Below the pieces are notes generated by a model. That model ran no database searches and was not told the origin of the DNA. It saw only the letters and a program-made list of their open reading frames with translations. A DNA stretch of 64,000 nucleotides from Rhodoferax_B ferrireducens_A (GTDB lineage Bacteria > Pseudomonadota > Gammaproteobacteria > Burkholderiales > Burkholderiaceae_C): assembly GCF_031458075.1 (NCBI RefSeq), contig NZ_JAVDXT010000001.1, positions 1,914,462 through 1,978,461 of the forward strand. The letters run 5' to 3'. Made by a program: the position numbers and the translations under genes. Shown here in pieces: positions 61,849 to 64,000 of this stretch (position 1 is its first letter; each line of letters opens with the position of its first letter).

Positions 61849-63783
61849 CTAGCCACGCCGCGATGGGCTAGACCGTGGTTGCTTCTTGTCCTTCAGCAGT
61901 TGCTGCAGCAGCACATGGAGGGTGTCAATATCCACGGGTTTGGTGAGGTGGGCGAGAAAACCGGCTTCCCTGCTTGCCATCCGATCGCCTTCTTGACCAT
62001 AGCCTGTTACGGCTATCAGCGGCGGCGGATTGGCAATCAATTTTCTAATCTCGTCTGCAACTTGAAGGCCGCTGAGATCGGACATGCCAATGTCAAGCAA
62101 TACCGCCGCCCAGGGACGTACCTTCACCGCCTCGATAGCAGCTGTTCCACTACACACGACGCTGGTTTGGTAGCCTAACGCTTCAAGAAGCATCGAAAGT
62201 GTGTCCGCCGCATCCCGGTTGTCGTCGACGATCAGCAAGGCCTCATTGCCCTGGTCATGCTCTACAGGCAGCTCCATCAGCATTTTGGGCGCCTCCACGG
62301 CAGGGAGTTGAACCAGGAATTCGGCGCCTTCGCCGGACCGACCGGTACTGAATGCACTGATACTGCCGCCGTGCAATGCAACCAGTTCCTGGACCAAACT
62401 CAGCCCGAGTCCCAGTCCGCCGAGCGAACGGGCACTGTCTTGTTCACCTTGCACAAAAAGCTCAAAGATGTTTTGCAACTGCTGCGGCGGAATGCCGGGA
62501 CCATCGTCTTTGACCAGAATGTCCGCATGGGCGCCGCTTGCCGAAATTCGTACGCCGATGTGACCGCCTATCGGCGTGAATTTGACAGCGTTATGCAACA
62601 GGTTCGACAAGACTTGAATCAGGCGCGCTTTGTCGCCTAAAACCCAGACATCCGCGTCCTGATCGGAAATTTCGATCACATGGCCTTTCTGGCTGCTGAG
62701 TGGCTGGACTGTTTCCAACGCATCGCGCAATGCATCCCGTAGCCGAACCGGCTGCGATTCAAGGTGAATCTTCCCGCTGGTGATGCGCCCAACGTCCAAT
62801 AAATCGTCAACCAAACGGATCAACTGCTTGAGTTGTCGGCCGATGATCTCATGCGACATCCGCTGTACTTTAGACGGGTTGGCTTCCCGCTCCAGCAGTG
62901 CTACAGCGTTGGAAATCGGCGCCAAAGGGTTGCGCAATTCGTGCCCCAGCATCGCCAGAAAATGGGTGATCCTCCGACCTTCGTCCTCCAAGGCCCGCAC
63001 GCGCCGGCGCTCCGTCAAGTCCCGCGTGACCTTGGCAAAGCCGCGGTGGGTGCCAGATGCATCCCTCAATGCCGTGATCACAACGCTGGCCCAGAAGCGC
63101 GTTCCATCCTTGCGTACGCGCCATCCTTCGTCTTCGAAATGGCCATCTCGCAGTGCATACTGGAGTTCTTGGTCAGGCCAGCCCCGCGCCTTTTGGTCCG
63201 GCGGGTAAAACACGGAAAAATGCTTGCCGATGATCTCCGAAGCCTCGTACCCTTTGGTCTGCTGGGCACCCCGGTTCCAGCTGATGACGTAGCCACTGGG
63301 ATCGAGCATGAAGATGGCATAGTCATGCACCCCTTCGACGAGCAGCCGAAATCGCTCCTCGCTGTGGCGCAACAATTCCTCTTGTCGCCGCCGCTCGGTC
63401 AGATCTCGGGTGATTTTGACGAAACCCATCGGCGTGCCATCTTCACCATCGAGTCGGGTGATAACGATATTTGCCCAAAAACGGGTGCCATCCTTGCGCA
63501 AGCGCCAGCCTTCGTCTTCCATCCGGCCGGCAATGCGCGCAACATTCAGTTCATGCTCGGGCCAACGCCGCTCGATGAGTTCGGCTGGGTAGAACAAGGA
63601 GATGTGCCCCCCAACGACTTCATGGGCTTCGTAGCCTTTCAGCTTTCGTGCGCCAGCATTCCAGCTCACGACCAATCCGTTGAGATCGATGAAAAAGATC
63701 GCATAGTCCACCACGGCGTTCACCATCCGTCGATAGTGGGCGTCTTGCAGCGTCTTTGGATCTAGCTGGGATGAGATGCTCAT
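61849..63783 (-). CDS. PAS-PAS-histidine kinase-receiver hybrid sensor kinase
   Basis: The product is 644 residues. Two PAS domains come first, about 20-130 (YAIFFIDLNGLVVSWNAGAR) and 145-260 (YAIFMLDPSGYVISWNRGAQ), the two being highly similar with FWANIVITRLDGEDG and FWASVVITALRDASG ends. HisKA follows with the phospho-accepting His281 (MLGHELRNPLAPI), then the ATPase with N box, VKDDGPGIPPQQL and GGLGLGLSLVQEL, and a C-terminal receiver (LLIVDDNRDAADTLSMLLEA, LLDIGMSDLSGL). No membrane helix is present, so it is a cytoplasmic sensor; PAS repeats of this type often bind haem or flavin, but no ligand is shown. Convergent with the lone response regulator. Confidence 0.93.
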   Translation of the reverse strand: MSISSQLDPKTLQDAHYRRMVNAVVDYAIFFIDLNGLVVSWNAGARKLKGYEAHEVVGGHISLFYPAELIERRWPEHELNVARIAGRMEDEGWRLRKDGTRFWANIVITRLDGEDGTPMGFVKITRDLTERRRQEELLRHSEERFRLLVEGVHDYAIFMLDPSGYVISWNRGAQQTKGYEASEIIGKHFSVFYPPDQKARGWPDQELQYALRDGHFEDEGWRVRKDGTRFWASVVITALRDASGTHRGFAKVTRDLTERRRVRALEDEGRRITHFLAMLGHELRNPLAPISNAVALLEREANPSKVQRMSHEIIGRQLKQLIRLVDDLLDVGRITSGKIHLESQPVRLRDALRDALETVQPLSSQKGHVIEISDQDADVWVLGDKARLIQVLSNLLHNAVKFTPIGGHIGVRISASGAHADILVKDDGPGIPPQQLQNIFELFVQGEQDSARSLGGLGLGLSLVQELVALHGGSISAFSTGRSGEGAEFLVQLPAVEAPKMLMELPVEHDQGNEALLIVDDNRDAADTLSMLLEALGYQTSVVCSGTAAIEAVKVRPWAAVLLDIGMSDLSGLQVADEIRKLIANPPPLIAVTGYGQEGDRMASREAGFLAHLTKPVDIDTLHVLLQQLLKDKKQPRSSPSRRG

Positions 63784-64000
63784 GGTTGCTCTTTCGAATG
63801 ACTGGTATGACTGAAACTCGCACCTTGCTGGAGGCTGCTTGTTCCGCCGCGGGCGTCGAGACTCCCTAACGCAGATCGATCACGAAACGATTGGTATTCA
63901 TAGACCTGTATGGACCGGGTACCTAGGTAACAGGTGTGCGAGGACATAGTAAACACATAGCTCATGGTTTGCCCAGCGTATTCATATCCAGATGCATGAG
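63784..64000. other. Upstream region of the hybrid kinase at the window edge
   Basis: No further gene is supported. It contains the kinase promoter region; AACATAC-like boxes were not fixed. Confidence 0.4.

Noticed and set aside
1..64000. CRISPR array, rRNA operon or complete insertion sequence
   Set aside because: No regularly spaced direct repeats, rRNA-like sequence or transposase with terminal inverted repeats was found by eye.

Overview
The window looks like GC-rich proteobacterial chromosome, most likely Xanthomonadales or a related beta/gammaproteobacterium. Pointers are a Ku/LigD/DUF2188 end-joining locus, DUF3943 and DUF4148 envelope proteins, an integron-type attC-like site, and a KfrA/tyrosine-recombinase pair. 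This is inferred from gene families, not from a marker gene. No rRNA, CRISPR array or intact insertion sequence was seen. The genomic-island character is strong: integrase, tRNA 3' fragment, decayed genes, an island-type PolB and changing base composition.

Layout. 1-2673: end of an integrative element with a partial CDS, kfrA, a tyrosine recombinase and a tRNA-Arg-like 3' fragment serving as a probable attachment site. 2674-10217: loosely packed, lower-GC accessory genes that resemble a conflict/defence island (SLATT/DUF4231, a DUF6988-like protein, an interrupted membrane gene, a pYEATS-like protein, a RES toxin-like protein). 10450-27036: a tightly coupled five-gene operon, compositionally distinct, headed by a perfect inverted repeat. 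It encodes two related small beta-rich proteins, a 1220-aa protein, an endonuclease/exonuclease/phosphatase-fold enzyme and a 3412-aa protein with LysM-like repeats. I do not recognise it as any described system, and it is the best novelty candidate. 27537-36392: a PD-(D/E)XK-like protein divergent from a 1486-aa STAND-type NTPase with a C-terminal nuclease motif, then a secreted S74 protein, a secreted trypsin-like protease and a decayed second copy of the NTPase. 36691-42518: a three-gene operon of lipoprotein, trypsin-SleB fusion, and a membrane protein ending in a TIGR02594 (CHAP-like) domain. This is a second novelty candidate.

42881-47483: island genes, with a primase- or terminase-like unknown, an SOS-type DNA polymerase II preceded by a LexA-like box, and a small P-loop kinase. 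48359-57430: mixed small genes, including a LysR regulator divergent from a DUF4148 protein, DUF3943, an inactivated RibD_C/DHFR-like cassette ending in an attC-like site, a glutathione S-transferase and an SDR dehydrogenase. 57475-61190: ligD, ku and a DUF2188 gene, which together make up bacterial non-homologous end joining. 61461-63783: a single-domain response regulator convergent with a PAS-PAS-histidine kinase-receiver hybrid.

Functionally, the accessory part combines DNA-directed modules (EEP nuclease, PD-(D/E)XK domains, STAND NTPase, RES) with envelope-directed modules (LysM-like giant, two serine proteases, SleB, TIGR02594, lipoprotein). This mix would suit phage defence or inter-bacterial antagonism, but that role is inference.
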